Below are positions 21,310 to 32,621 of a DNA stretch of 64,000 nucleotides, piece by piece (position 1 is the first letter of the stretch; each line of letters begins with the position of its first letter). Source of the DNA: Doryteuthis pealeii (Eukaryota > Mollusca > Cephalopoda > Myopsida > Loliginidae); NCBI GenBank assembly GCA_023376005.1, contig CM042181.1, forward strand, positions 23,896,486 to 23,960,485, given 5' to 3'. The notes beneath the pieces are model-generated. The model was not told the origin of the DNA, searched no databases, and worked only from the letters and a program-made list of their open reading frames with translations. Made by a program: the position numbers and the translations under genes.

Positions 21310-21780
21310 TAAAACACATTTTTCTATTTAACCCATAACTGGGACTCTAACAGGTACTTCCACTCCGGGTTAGAGTTGACCATGGAGCAATGGTGATGAA
21401 CGGGTGCTCCACATTCTCCAGAACTCAAGAACTGGCACCTCACCATCAGTTAGAGATTTAACGTCATACTTAGGAAATGAAAAACCTTCAGGCACCGCCT
21501 CTAGCACTCACGTGATAAAAAGGGTTGGGGCAATCATATAGGTCCAAGGGCTTTACGTGACCTGTCGATGATAGGAGGTGACCTGTTCAACCGCCCGTCT
21601 AAAACAAGTAAGGAGTATTGCAGTCATGGACTGCTCAACCACCTGGGTTCTATCCTTAAGCATCATGGGTTGTCGCCCAGTGCCAACAGGTATCCCCATT
21701 GGGGAAGTCTTACCCTCTGCAGAGGTGTAGTCGGTGTATACTAACGCCCCAGGTACAGGGCGGTGTATTTATTGAAACTA
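21310..21780 (-). repeat. Dispersed mid-repeat family, near full-length
   Basis: Reverse complement matches 61640-62110 over most of its length. Shared landmarks are ACTACACCTCTG, GAGCA(A/G)TCCATGAC, TTAGACGGG(C/T)GGT, ACCTATATGATTG, GACGTTAAA and CCTGTTAGAGTCCC with TATGGGTTAAATAG. No coding potential is evident. It is probably a non-autonomous element or SINE-like family of about 470-480 bases. Confidence 0.7.
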
Positions 21781-21824
21781 GAATGATTTTAAAAAAAATA
21801 ATTTCACTTGCTGTATCTCTCTCT

Positions 21825-21924
21825 NNNNNNNNNNNNNNNNNNNNNNNNNNNNNNNNNNNNNNNNNNNNNNNNNNNNNNNNNNNNNNNNNNNNNNNNNNNN
21901 NNNNNNNNNNNNNNNNNNNNNNNN
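21825..21924. other. Assembly gap (100 N)
   Basis: Exactly 100 N, the usual placeholder for a gap of unknown size. The outer end of palindrome 2 abuts it directly. Confidence 0.98.
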
Positions 21925-23136
21925 CGAATGTAGAGGCATAGATTCGCTTGCATGACTGCAGGAAATCGCCAAAGTCTCAGAGTTTGATGTTCTCGTTAGG
22001 ACCAATTTTCGACCATTTGTTAGTTTTTGCCTGAAGGTTCGCTCTGTAGTTAAAGGTATGTCATATCTCGTTGAGCTTGTCCCAAACATCTGGCTGTATG
22101 CTTCATCGCTCTTCTTATAGAAGCTTCCCCTCGAGAACATATTTTGGCCTCTCCATTCGATATATCTTTGTAGATAAAAACAGCATGTCGTGGACCTCGG
22201 GCATCTTGTCTTGACTGACAGCCTTGAAGCCCTGCTCACTCAACAAAAAACGTTAGTGGATCCCCATAAAATATTTGGGGTTCTGAGATTGAAAGTCGGA
22301 AAGAAAACATTGGAATTCTGTAGCCTTTTTCTGTAAGAATCTTCATGTTCCCTGTAACTTGTAAGGGTGCGAATTTGATTCTTTGTCTTGAGCCTGCAGA
22401 ATCACATTCACTTGAAACATATGATGTCTCTATTGAATATGCTTTCAAGCTTGCCTCAATAACCTTCCATTTCTATTTCCAGCTCTCTGCGTTGCTGTCA
22501 ATAGCAGTTGCATGTTCAATTTCTGCTTTCTTGCCAACCAACTCTGGAGCGTTAGGCTGCGTGCAGTGAACTCTTGATTACTGTGGATCCATATATAGAC
22601 CTTACGTAGTCACAGATCTAGCCACTGCACGCAAACCTATGTCTTTGTTCTGCATCCGAACTCTGCTTCACCTGTGCGGGCAAAAACTCATTAGTTTCAT
22701 CAATCTGCATGTCACTGCTGTGCATGGCGATCCATATCTCGGCGAGTTTTCTGACTAGGTGTTCACTCTTTTTCGCAATTGGCATACATCCCTTCCCATC
22801 TCAGTTTTCGTCCATTATGTCGCTTATGTATTTTCGGAAGCACGCGCACACTTTAATTTTGTACGAGCCTCCTTGACATATGGCTTCCATGTTTTCCATA
22901 GGCCACTATGAAACCTTCCTTATATTTTTCCGCCTCGTGCTCAAGCAGCTTCGTCATTTTCTGTGATGGGCGTTTTGTCCGACAGGATTTTCTGGCTTTA
23001 GGCCTTGTTTCCAGCAACATGTGCCTGAACATGTTTCTTTCTCTATGGAGTTAACATTCGCTGACGCCTCCTCTAGAATTGGTTTGTCCTGGGTAACCAC
23101 ACACTCTGAGAAGAAGTTCTGCTTTTCGCCTGACAT
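21925..23136 (-). pseudogene. BEL/Pao gag, degraded mirror copy
   Basis: Minus-strand counterpart of the gag at 32622-33812, starting at the ATG at 23136 and cut by the assembly gap. It carries many more small indels and substitutions than the right copy. The first 60 codons agree only in blocks such as EEAS and SIEKE, and the DUF1759-like region survives as short frame-shifted pieces (ERTFRQKL, ISEPQIFYGDPL). The error pattern (many single-base losses next to a contig end) may be sequencing noise rather than evolution. Confidence 0.7.
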
Positions 23137-24065
23137 TTATTTTATTTATTTTGGATAATAGCCGTTGATTAGAGTCTTTCAAGAGAACAAGTAATGAGGC
23201 GTGGTACTTTTGTGTGTGTGGTGTTATTTCGGGTTTTTTTAAGGCAAAAATAAAAGCCGGTTTTAATAAAACAAATTAAGAACTGCAGTACAGTTGTGTG
23301 GTGTGTGTGGTGTGTGTGGTGTGTGTGTGTGTGTGTGTTGTGTTGTGCCTGTGTGTGTGTCTGTGTGTTATTCGGTTTTCTTTTCTTCTTCTTCTTTTCA
23401 AAACAAATTAACGACAATATTATTTCTCAAATAAACAAAACGTAAATGGAGGTAGTTCCTTTTCCTTTCAATAAACAAATAATGACCCAGTTCATTCAAC
23501 AAACAAAAAGTGACCACCGATACAGTTTCGTTCGGCAAACAAAAAAATGTACACGTACGGATAAGAAAACTTGTAATATATTCTTGAGTCTATAAATGAA
23601 TGAAACAAATTTCATTCATTTAAAGGAAGACTTCTACTGCACAATTGTTAAACTTTTACTCACAGACTGGACACACGTTGGAGTACGTTTCACTGGTTTC
23701 AAATAAAAAAGGCGACGCTTCATATAACTGATGTCATTAAAGTTTATTAATAAACACCGTTGAAATACAATTCAAACAAATACATTAATAACAGCGAATA
23801 CTTTGCCAAATAAGAAGGTAATGTATAAACAGAAATTACATTTCTAAGAACCAAAGATGGGAGGAATGTCGGAGTGTCATCCGTCTTGGCCATGCAGAAT
23901 CTAAAGGACCTTGTATAAGTCTTCCCCTTACATTTTTCCGAGTTAGGGGAATTAGCAAGCCATGAAAATGGAGTGATGAAACATTAAAACTAGTTAAAAT
24001 TGACACTGTTTTAGTTATTTTACAAACAAAATTATCTGTATAAAATCAAGATGATTAATTGTCCA
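23137..24065 (-). repeat. BEL/Pao 5' region, mirror copy
   Basis: Mirror of 31674-32621. It includes a GT-rich microsatellite at about 23295-23365 with GGT interruptions (mirror CA run 32418-32462) and the short hairpin AATGAATGAAA...TTTCATTCATT near 23595-23622. It is likely the LTR/leader of the element. Confidence 0.5.
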
Positions 24066-24069
24066 GTTT

Positions 24070-24705
24070 GCGGAGGTTTACAGTATTTTTGTTCTAAAAA
24101 AAGACCATGTTATAAAAATCGTGTAAAAAAGTAATTGCTTCTAATAAAAGGGCATTTTCTTCTAAAAAACAGCGTTTGTATGTTATGAACAAAAACATCA
24201 GCAAAAAAGCAATTTTCTTTTAATAAAAAGATTCTTTTTCCAAAAAAGACAATGTGCTATAAAATCGATCGTAAAAAAGTAAATTTCTTCAATAAAAGCA
24301 ATATGTGTTTTCTAAAAAAGCGTTTATGTTATCAAAATGTTCATTAAAAAATCTAATTTCTCTATAAAAGCATTTTTGTTCTACAAAAGACAATATGTTT
24401 ATAAATCGTGCGTAAAAAGGCATTTCTGTTCTAAAAAAACTGTTATAAAAATCGTCGAAATAATTTAAAATTTCTCTAATAAAAGGCGTTTTTGTTGGTG
24501 TTAAAAGCGTTGATGTAATAAACATTCTTTATTAAAAAAGCAAATTTCTTGAATGAAAAACATGTTTGTTCTAAAAAAAAAAAGACATTATGTTATAAAA
24601 TTCGTCGTAGAAAATTAAATTTCTTATGATAAGAGTAATTTTTTAATATAACAGGTAATGTTGTTTCTAAAAATCATCGTAAAAAAGTAAATTTCTTCTG
24701 TCATT
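24070..24705 (-). repeat. 71-bp minisatellite block, left arm of palindrome 2
   Basis: About nine diverged units in which the minus strand reads TTTTTTACGACGATTTTTATAA, TTTTTTAGAACAAAAATGCC and TTTTATTAGAAGAAATTT, in parts. It is the same family as the large array at 42114-49880 and uses the GACGATTTTT subtype. Confidence 0.8.
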
Positions 24706-27700
24706 TTCATTAGGGGCCATGCCCGTTACATATTAACTGATAGTTGTTACGTTGGAAAACTTTGGGGCAATTTTGAAATCGGGTTTGAATGGATTTTTTT
24801 ACTTCAAACTGGCTATTAAAAAACAAAAAAAACGGTGTAACACTATCGAAAATTAATAAAATAACATTGAATTTGGTATTTTTAGCAAGCCCCTAACGGG
24901 TCTAATGATGCCTGATAGTTTGCAAGTTTGAAAATTTTGGTTAACTTTAAAAATTTTGCTTAAATTCATATACTGAAAATCGAGCGTCAAAAACAAGCCA
25001 AAAAGCCTTCAAAACAGGCTTTTTTCAAGTTGATTTCAGGCACGTAAAAAAAAACTTAAAAACGCCCGGCGGACCCCTTAAAACTATGAAATTAACATTC
25101 CAACTGTTGTTTCTAGTTAGGGGCCGTCCCCGGACACCTTACCTGATAGTTGTTTGTTGGAAAACTCTGGGGCAATTTTCCAAATCGGGGTTTGAAGGAT
25201 TTTTTTACTTCCAACTGGCTATTAAAAAAAAAAAAAAACGGTGTAACACTATCGAAAATTAATAAAATAACATTGAATTTGGTATTTTTAGCAAGCCCCT
25301 AACGGGTCTAATGATGCCTGATAGTTTGCAAGTTTGAAAATTTTGGTTAACTTTAAAAATTTTGCTTAAATTCATATACTGAAAATCGAGCGTCAAAAAC
25401 AAGCCAAAAAGCCTTCAAAACAGGCCTTTTTTCAAGTTGATTTCAGGCGTAAAAAAAAACTTAAAAACGCCCGGCGGACCCCTTAAAACTATGAAATTAA
25501 CATTCCAACTGTTGTTTCTAGTTAGGGGCCGTCCCCGGACACCTTACCTGATAGTTGGTTGTTGGAAAACTCTGGGGCAATTTTCCAAATCGGGGTTTGA
25601 AGGATTTTTTTACTTCCAACTGGCTATTAAAAAACAAAAAAAACGGTGTAACACTATCGAAAATTAATAAAATAACATTGAATTTGGTATTTTTAGCAAG
25701 CCCCTAACGGGTCTAATGATGCCTGATAGTTTGCAAGTTTGAAAATTTTGGTTAACTTTAAAAATTTTGCTTAAATTCATATACTGAAAATCGAGCGTCA
25801 AAAACAAGCCAAAAAGCCTTCAAAACAGGCCTTTTTTCAAGTTGATTTCAGGCACGTAAAAAAAAACTTAAAAACGCCCGGCGGACCCCTTAAAACTATG
25901 AAATTAACATTCCAACTGTTGTTTCTAGTTAGGGGCCGTCCCCGGACACCTTACCTGATAGTTGTTTGTTGGAAAACTTTGGGCAATTTTCCAAATCGGG
26001 GTTTGAAGGATTTTTTTACTTCCAACTGGCTATTAAAAAACAAAAAAAACGGTGTAACACTATCGAAAATTAATAAAATAACATTGAATTTGGTATTTTT
26101 AGCAAGCCCCTAACGGGTCTAATGATGCCTGATAGTTTGCAAGTTTGAAAATTTTGGTTAACTTTAAAAATTTTGCTTAAATTCATATACTGAAATCGAG
26201 CGTCAAAAACAAGCCAAAAAGCCTTCAAAACAGGCCTTTTTTCAAGTTGATTTCAGGCACGTAAAAAAAAACTTAAAAACGCCCGGCGGACCCCTTAAAA
26301 CTATGAAATTAACATTCCAACTGTTGTTTCTAGTTAGGGGCCGTCCCCGGACACCTTACCTGATAGTTGTTTGTTGGAAAACTCTGGGGCAATTTTCCAA
26401 ATCGGGGTTTGAAGGATTTTTTTACTTCCAACTGGCTATTAAAAAACAAAAAAAACGGTGTAACACTATCGAAAATTAATAAAATAACATTGAATTTGGT
26501 ATTTTTAGCAAGCCCCTAACGGGTCTAATGATGCCTGATAGTTTGCAAGTTTGAAAATTTTGGTTAACTTTAAAAATTTTGCTTAAATTCATATACTTGA
26601 AATCGAGCGTCAAAAACAAGCCAAAAAGCCTTCAAAACAGGCCTTTTTTCAAGTTGATTTCAGGCACGTAAAAAAAAACTTAAAAACGCCCGGCGGACCC
26701 CTTAAAACTATGAAATTAACATTCCAACTGTTGTTTCTAGTTAGGGGCCGTCCCCGGACACCTTACCTGATAGTTGTTTGTTGGAAAACTTTGGGCAATT
26801 TTCCAAATCGGGGTTTGAAGGATTTTTTTACTTCCAACTGGCTATTAAAAAACAAAAAAAACGTGTAACACTATCGAAAATTAATAAAATAACATTGAAT
26901 TTGGTATTTTTAGCAAGCCCCTAACGGGTCTAATGATGCCTGATAGTTTGCAAGTTTGAAAATTTTGGTTAACTTTAAAAATTTTGCTTAAATTCATATA
27001 CTGAAAATCGAGCGTCAAAAACAAGCCAAAAAGCCTTCAAAACAGGCCTTTTTTCAAGTTGATTTCAGGCACGTAAAAAAAAACTTAAAAACGCCCGGCG
27101 GACCCCTTAAAACTATGAAATTAACATTCCAACTGTTGTTTCTAGTTAGGGGCCGTCCCCGGACACCTTACCTGATAGTTGTTTGTTGGAAAACTCTGGG
27201 GCAATTTTCCAAATCGGGGTTTGAAGGATTTTTTTACTTCCAACTGGCTATTAAAAAACAAAAAAAACGGTGTAACACTATCGAAAATTAATAAAATAAC
27301 ATTGAATTTGGTATTTTTAGCAAGCCCCTAACGGGTCTAATGATGCCTGATAGTTTGCAAGTTTGAAAATTTTGGTTAACTTTAAAAATTTTGCTTAAAT
27401 TCATATACTGAAATCGAGCGTCAAAAACAAGCCAAAAAGCCTTCAAAACAGGCCTTTTTTCAAGTTGATTTCAGGCAAAAAAAAAACTTAAAAACGCCCG
27501 GCGGACCCCTTAAAACTATGAAATTAACATTCCAACTGTTGTTTCTAGTTAGGGGCCGTCCCCGGACACCTTACCTGATAGTTGTTTGTTGGAAAACTCT
27601 GGGGCAATTTTCCAAATCGGGGTTTGAAGGATTTTTTTACTTCCAACTGGCTATTAAAAAAAAAAAAAACGGTGTAACACTATCGAAAATTAATAAAATA

Positions 27701-27868
27701 ACATTGAATTTGGTATTTTTAGCAAGCCCCTAACGGGTCTAATGATGCCTGATAGTTTGCAAGTTTGAAAATTTTGGTTAACTTTAAAAATTTTGCTTAA
27801 ATTCATATACTGAAATCGAGCGTCAAAAACAAGCCAAAAAGCCTTCAAAACATTTTTCAAGTTGATTT
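24706..27868 (+). repeat. ~405-bp satellite array, left arm
   Basis: Unit landmark CTATGAAATTAACATTCCAA recurs near 25085, 25488, 25898, 26300, 26709, 27114 and 27518, a spacing of 402-410. Units contain AAACGCCCGGCGGACCCC, TAGTTAGGGGCCGTCCCCGG, CCTGATAGTTG and GCAAGCCCCTAACGGGTC. The outermost unit (24706-24890) is clearly diverged. Units alternate small variants (CTCTGGGGCAA against CTTTGGGCAA at 25971 and 26785). Short open frames (MKLTFQLLFLV...) arise from the unit and have no recognisable domain. Confidence 0.93.
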
Positions 27869-27890
27869 AAAAAACTTGAAAGGGGCCCTG
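27869..27890. other. Centre of palindrome 2
   Basis: A 22-base spacer (AAAAAACTTGAAAGGGGCCC TG) where the satellite switches orientation. The unit is cut short on both sides within CAAGTTGATTT, so the switch is inside a unit. Confidence 0.8.
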
Positions 27891-30800
27891 AAATCAACTT
27901 GAAAAAATTTTGAAGGCTTTTTGGCTTGTTTTTGACGCTCGATTTTCAGTATATGAATTTAAGCAAAATTTTTAAAGTTAACCAAAATTTTCAAACTTGC
28001 AAACTATCAGGCATCATTAGACCCGTTAGGGGCTTGCTAAAAATACCAAATTCAATGTTATTTTATTAATTTTCGATAGTGTTACACCGTTTTTTTTTTT
28101 TTTTTAATAGTTTGGAAGTAAAAAAATCCTTCAAACCCCGATTTGGAAAATTGCCCCAGAGTTTTCAACAAACCAACTATCAGGTAAGGTGTCCGGGGAC
28201 GGCCCCTAACTAGAAACAACAGTTGGAATGTTAATTTCATAGTTTTAAGGGGTCCGCCGGGCGTTTTTAAGTTTTTTTTTACGTGCCTGAAATCAACTTG
28301 AAAAAAGGCCTGTTTTGAAGGCTTTTTGGCTTGTTTTTGACGCTCGATTTTCAGTATATGAATTTAAGCAAAATTTTTAAAGTTAACCAAAATTTTCAAA
28401 CTTGCAAACTATCAGGCATCATTAGACCCGTTAGGGGCTTGCTAAAAATACCAAATTCAATGTTATTTTATTAATTTTCGATAGTGTTACACCGTTTTTT
28501 TTTGTTTTTAATAGCCAGTTTGGAAGTAAAAAAATCCTTCAAACCCCGATTTGGAAAATTGCCCCAGAGTTTTCAACAAACCAACTATCAGGTAAGGTGT
28601 CCGGGGACGGCCCCTAACTAGAAACCACAGTTGGAATGTTAATTTCATAGATTTAAGGGGTCCGCCGGGCGTTTTTCAGTTTTTTTTTACGGTACGTAAA
28701 AAGACTTGAAAAAAGGCCTGTTTTGAACGCTTTTTGGCTTGTTTTTGACGCTCGATTTTCAGTATATGAATTTTAGCAAAATTTTTAAAGTTAACCAAAA
28801 TTTTCAAACTTGCAAACTATCAGGCATCATTAGACCCGTTAGGGGCTTGCTAAAAATACCAAATTCAATGTTATTTTATTAATTTTCGATAGTGTTACAC
28901 TGTTTTTTTTGTTTTTTAATAGCCAGTTGGAAGTAAAAAAATCCTTCAAACCCCGATTTGGAAAATTGCCCAAAGTTTTCAACAAACAAACTATCAGGTA
29001 AGGTGTCCGGGGACGGCCCCTAACTAGAAACAACAGTTGGAATGTTAATTTCATAGTTTTAAGGGGTCCGCCGGGCGTTTTTAAGTTTTTTTTTACGTGC
29101 CTGAAATCAACTTGAAAAAAGGCCTGTTTTGAAGGCTTTTTGGCTTGTTTTTGACGCTCGATTTTCAAGTATATGAATTTAAGCAAAATTTTTAAAGTTA
29201 ACCAAAATTTTCAAACTTGCAAACTATCAGGCATCATTAGACCCGTTAGGGGCTTGCTAAAAATACCAAATTCAATGTTATTTTATTAATTTTCGATAGT
29301 GTTACACCGTTTTTTTTGTTTTTTAATAGCCAGTTTGGAAGTAAAAAAATCCTTCAAACCCCGATTTGGAAAATTGCCCCAAAGTTTTTCAAACCAACTA
29401 TCAGGTAAGGTGTCCGGGGACGGCCCCTAACTAGAAACAACAGTTGGAATGTTAATTTCATAGTTTTAAGGGGTCCGCCGGGCGTTTTTAAGTTTTTTTT
29501 TACGTGCCTGAAATCAACTTGAAAAAGGCCTGTTTTGAAGGCTTTTTGGCTTGTTTTTGACGCTCGATTTTCAGTATATGAATTTAAGCAAAATTTTTAA
29601 AGTTAACCAAAATTTTCAAACTTGCAAACTATCAGGCATCATTAGACCCGTTAGGGGCTTGCTAAAAATACCAAATTCAATGTTATTTTATTAATTTTCG
29701 ATAGTGTTACACCGTTTTTTTGTTTTTTAATAGCCAGTTTGGAAGTAAAAAAATCCTTCAAACCCCGATTTGGAAAATTGCCCAAAGTTTTCAACAAACC
29801 AACTATCAGGTAAGGTGTCCGGGGACGGCCCCTAACTAGAAACAACAGTTGGAATGTTAATTTCATAGTTTTAAGGGGTCCGCCGGGCGTTTTTAAGTTT
29901 TTTTTACGTGCCTGAAATCAACTTGAAAAAAGGCCTGTTTTGAAGGCTTTTTGGCTTGTTTTTGACGCTCGATTTCAGTATATGAATTTAAGCAAAATTT
30001 TTAAAGTTAACCAAAATTTTCAAACTTGCAAACTATCAGGCATCATTAGACCCGTTAGGGGCTTGCTAAAAATACCAAATTCAATGTTATTTTATTAATT
30101 TTCGATAGTGTTACACCGTTTTTTTTTGTTTTTAATAGCCAGTTTGGAAGTAAAAAAATCCTTCAAACCCCGATTTGGAAAATTGCCCCAAAGTTTTCAA
30201 CAAACCAACTATCAGGTAAGGTGTCCGGGGACGGCCCCTAACTAGAAACAACAGTTGGAATGTCAATTTCATAGATTTAAGGGGTCCGCCGGGCGTTTTT
30301 GAGTTTTTTTTTACGGTACGTAAAAAGACTTGAAAAAAGGCCTGTTTTGAACGCTTTTTGGCTTGTTTTTGACGCTCGATTTTCAGTATATGAATTTTAG
30401 CAAAATTTTTAAAGTTAACCAAAATTTTCAAACTTGCAAACTATCAGGCATCATTAGACCCGTTAGGGGCTTGCTAAAAATACCAAATTCAATGTTATTT
30501 TATTAATTTTCGATAGTGTTACACCGTTTTTTTGTTTTTTAATAGCCAGTTTGGAAGTAAAAAAATCCCTTCAAACCCCGATTTGGAAAATTGCCCAAAG
30601 TTTTCAACAAACCAACTATCAGGTAAGGTGTCCGGGACGGCCCCTAACTAGAAACAACAGTTGGAATGAATTTCATAGTTTTAAGGGGTCCGCCGGGCGT
30701 TTTTAAGTTTTTTTTTATGCCTGAAATCAACTTGAAAAAAGGCCTGTTTTGAAGGCTTTTTGGCTTGTTTTTGACGCTCGATTTTCAGTATATGAATTTA

Positions 30801-31065
30801 AGCAAAACTTTTAAAGTTAACCATAATTTTCAAACTTGCAAACTATCAGGCATCATTAGACCCGTTAGGGGCTTGCTAAAAATACCAAATTCAATGTTAT
30901 TTTATTAATTTTCGATAGTGTTACACCGTTTTTTTTTGTTTTTTAATAACGAGTTTGGAACTCTAAAAAGCCATTCAAACACTGATTTCAAAAATTTTTC
31001 CTAACTTTTCCAACGTAACAACTATCAGGTAATATGTACGGGCATGGCCCCTAACTGAAAATGAC
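27891..31065 (-). repeat. ~405-bp satellite array, right arm
   Basis: Inverted array with about 7.7 units. Two units carry a distinct variant, ACGGTACGTAAAAAGACTTG with GATTTAAGGGG, at about 28690 and 30312. They are four units apart, and no such variant occurs in the left array. The outermost unit near 30950-31060 is diverged exactly like that of the left arm. Confidence 0.93.
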
Positions 31066-31069
31066 AGAA

Positions 31070-31680
31070 GAAATTTACTTTTTTACGATGATTTTTAGAA
31101 CAAAATTACCTGTTATATAAAAAATTACTCTTATCATAAGAAATTTAATTTTTACGACGAATTTTATAACATAATGTCTTTTTTTTTTAGAACAAACATG
31201 TTTTTCATTTCAAGAAATTTGCTTTTTTATAAAGATGTTTATTACATAAACGCTTTTTAAAAACAAAAACGCCTTTTATTAGAAGAAATTTAAATTATTT
31301 ACGACGATTTTTATAACAATGTTTTTTAGAACAGAAATGCCTTTTTTACGACGATTTTTATAACATATTGTCTTTTGTAGAACAAAAATGCCTTTTATTA
31401 GAAGAAATTAGATTTTTAATGAACATTTTTATAACATAAACGCTTTTTAGAAACACAATGCCTTTTATTAGAAGAAATTTACTTTTTTACGACGATTTTT
31501 ATAGCACATTGTCTTTTTTGGAAAAAGAATCTTTTTATTAAAAGAAAATTGCTTTTTGATGATGTTTTGTTCATAACATAAACGCTGTTTTAGAAGAAAA
31601 TGCCTTTTATTAGAAGAAATTTACTTTTTTACGACGATTTTTATAACATTGTCTTTTTTAGAACAAAAATACTGTAACCT
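31070..31680 (+). repeat. 71-bp minisatellite block, right arm of palindrome 2
   Basis: About nine units, mirror of 24070-24705, with the consensus pieces TTTTTTACGACGATTTTTATAA and CCTTTTATTAGAAGAAATTT. Confidence 0.8.
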
Positions 31681-32409
31681 CCGCTAAACTGGACAATTAA
31701 TCCATCTTATTTTTATACAGATAATTTTGTTTGTAAAATTAACTAAACCACAGTGTCTAATTTTAATAGTTTAATGGTTTCATCACTCCCATTTTCCATG
31801 GGCTGCTATTCCCCTAACTCGGAAAATGGTAAGGGGAAGACTTATACAAGGTCCCTTTAGATTCTGCCACTGGCCAAGACGGATGACACTCCGACATTCT
31901 CCAAATCTTTGGTTCTTAGAAATGTATTTTCTGTTATACATTACTTCTTATTTGGCAAAGTATTCGCTGTTATTAAATGTTATTTGTTTTGATTGTAATT
32001 TCACGGTGTTTATTAAATAAACTTAATGACATCAGTATAGAAGCGTCCCCTTTTTTATTTGAAAACCAGTGAAACGTACTCCAACGTGTGTCCAGTCTGT
32101 GAGTAAAAGTTTAAACAATTGTGCATAGAAGTCTTCCTTTAAATGAATGAAATTTGTTTCATTCATTTATAACTCAAGAATATATTACAAGTTTCTTATC
32201 CGTACGTGTACATTTTTTGTTTGCCGAACGAACTGTATCGGTGGTCACTTTTTGTTTGTTGAATGAACTGTGTTCATTAATTTGTTTATTGAAAGGAAAG
32301 GAACTACCTCCATTTACGTTGTTTATTTGAAGAAATAATATTGTCGTTAATTTGTTTTGAAAAGAAGAAGAAAAAAAGAAAACGAAATAACACACAGACA
32401 CACACACAG

Positions 32410-32464
<55 letters not shown>

Positions 32465-32621
32465 CTGTACTGCAGTTCTTATTTGTTTTATTAAAACCGG
32501 CTTTTATTTTTGCCTTAAAAAAACCCGAAATAACACACACACACAACAGTACCACCGCTCATTACTTGTTCTCTTGAAAGGACTCTATCAACGGCTATTA
32601 TCCAAAATAAATAAAAATAAA
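31674..32621 (+). repeat. BEL/Pao 5' LTR/leader region (candidate)
   Basis: This lies between the minisatellite and the gag ATG. It begins with TGTAACCTCCGC, a possible LTR 5' end. It contains AATAAA-type signals near 32015, a hairpin AATGAATGAAA/TTTCATTCATT at 32144-32169 and a (CA) run at 32418-32462. No matching 3' LTR is seen, because the element is truncated at its other end, so the LTR limits are not proven. Confidence 0.45.

Larger units (their letters stand above)
21925..27868 (+). repeat. Left arm of palindrome 2
   Basis: Reverse complement of 27891-33812. Coordinate sums stay at about 55759 from the centre out to the gag start, dropping to about 55738 at the gap because the left copy has lost a number of single bases. 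From outside to centre it holds BEL gag (minus), the BEL 5' region, the 71-bp minisatellite and the 405-bp satellite. Confidence 0.88.

Noticed and set aside
24980..30431. Recurring ~70-115 codon frames (MKLTFQLLFLVRGRPRTPYL) in the 405-bp satellite
   Set aside because: They arise once per satellite unit, shift frame at A/T homopolymers, and have no recognisable domain.
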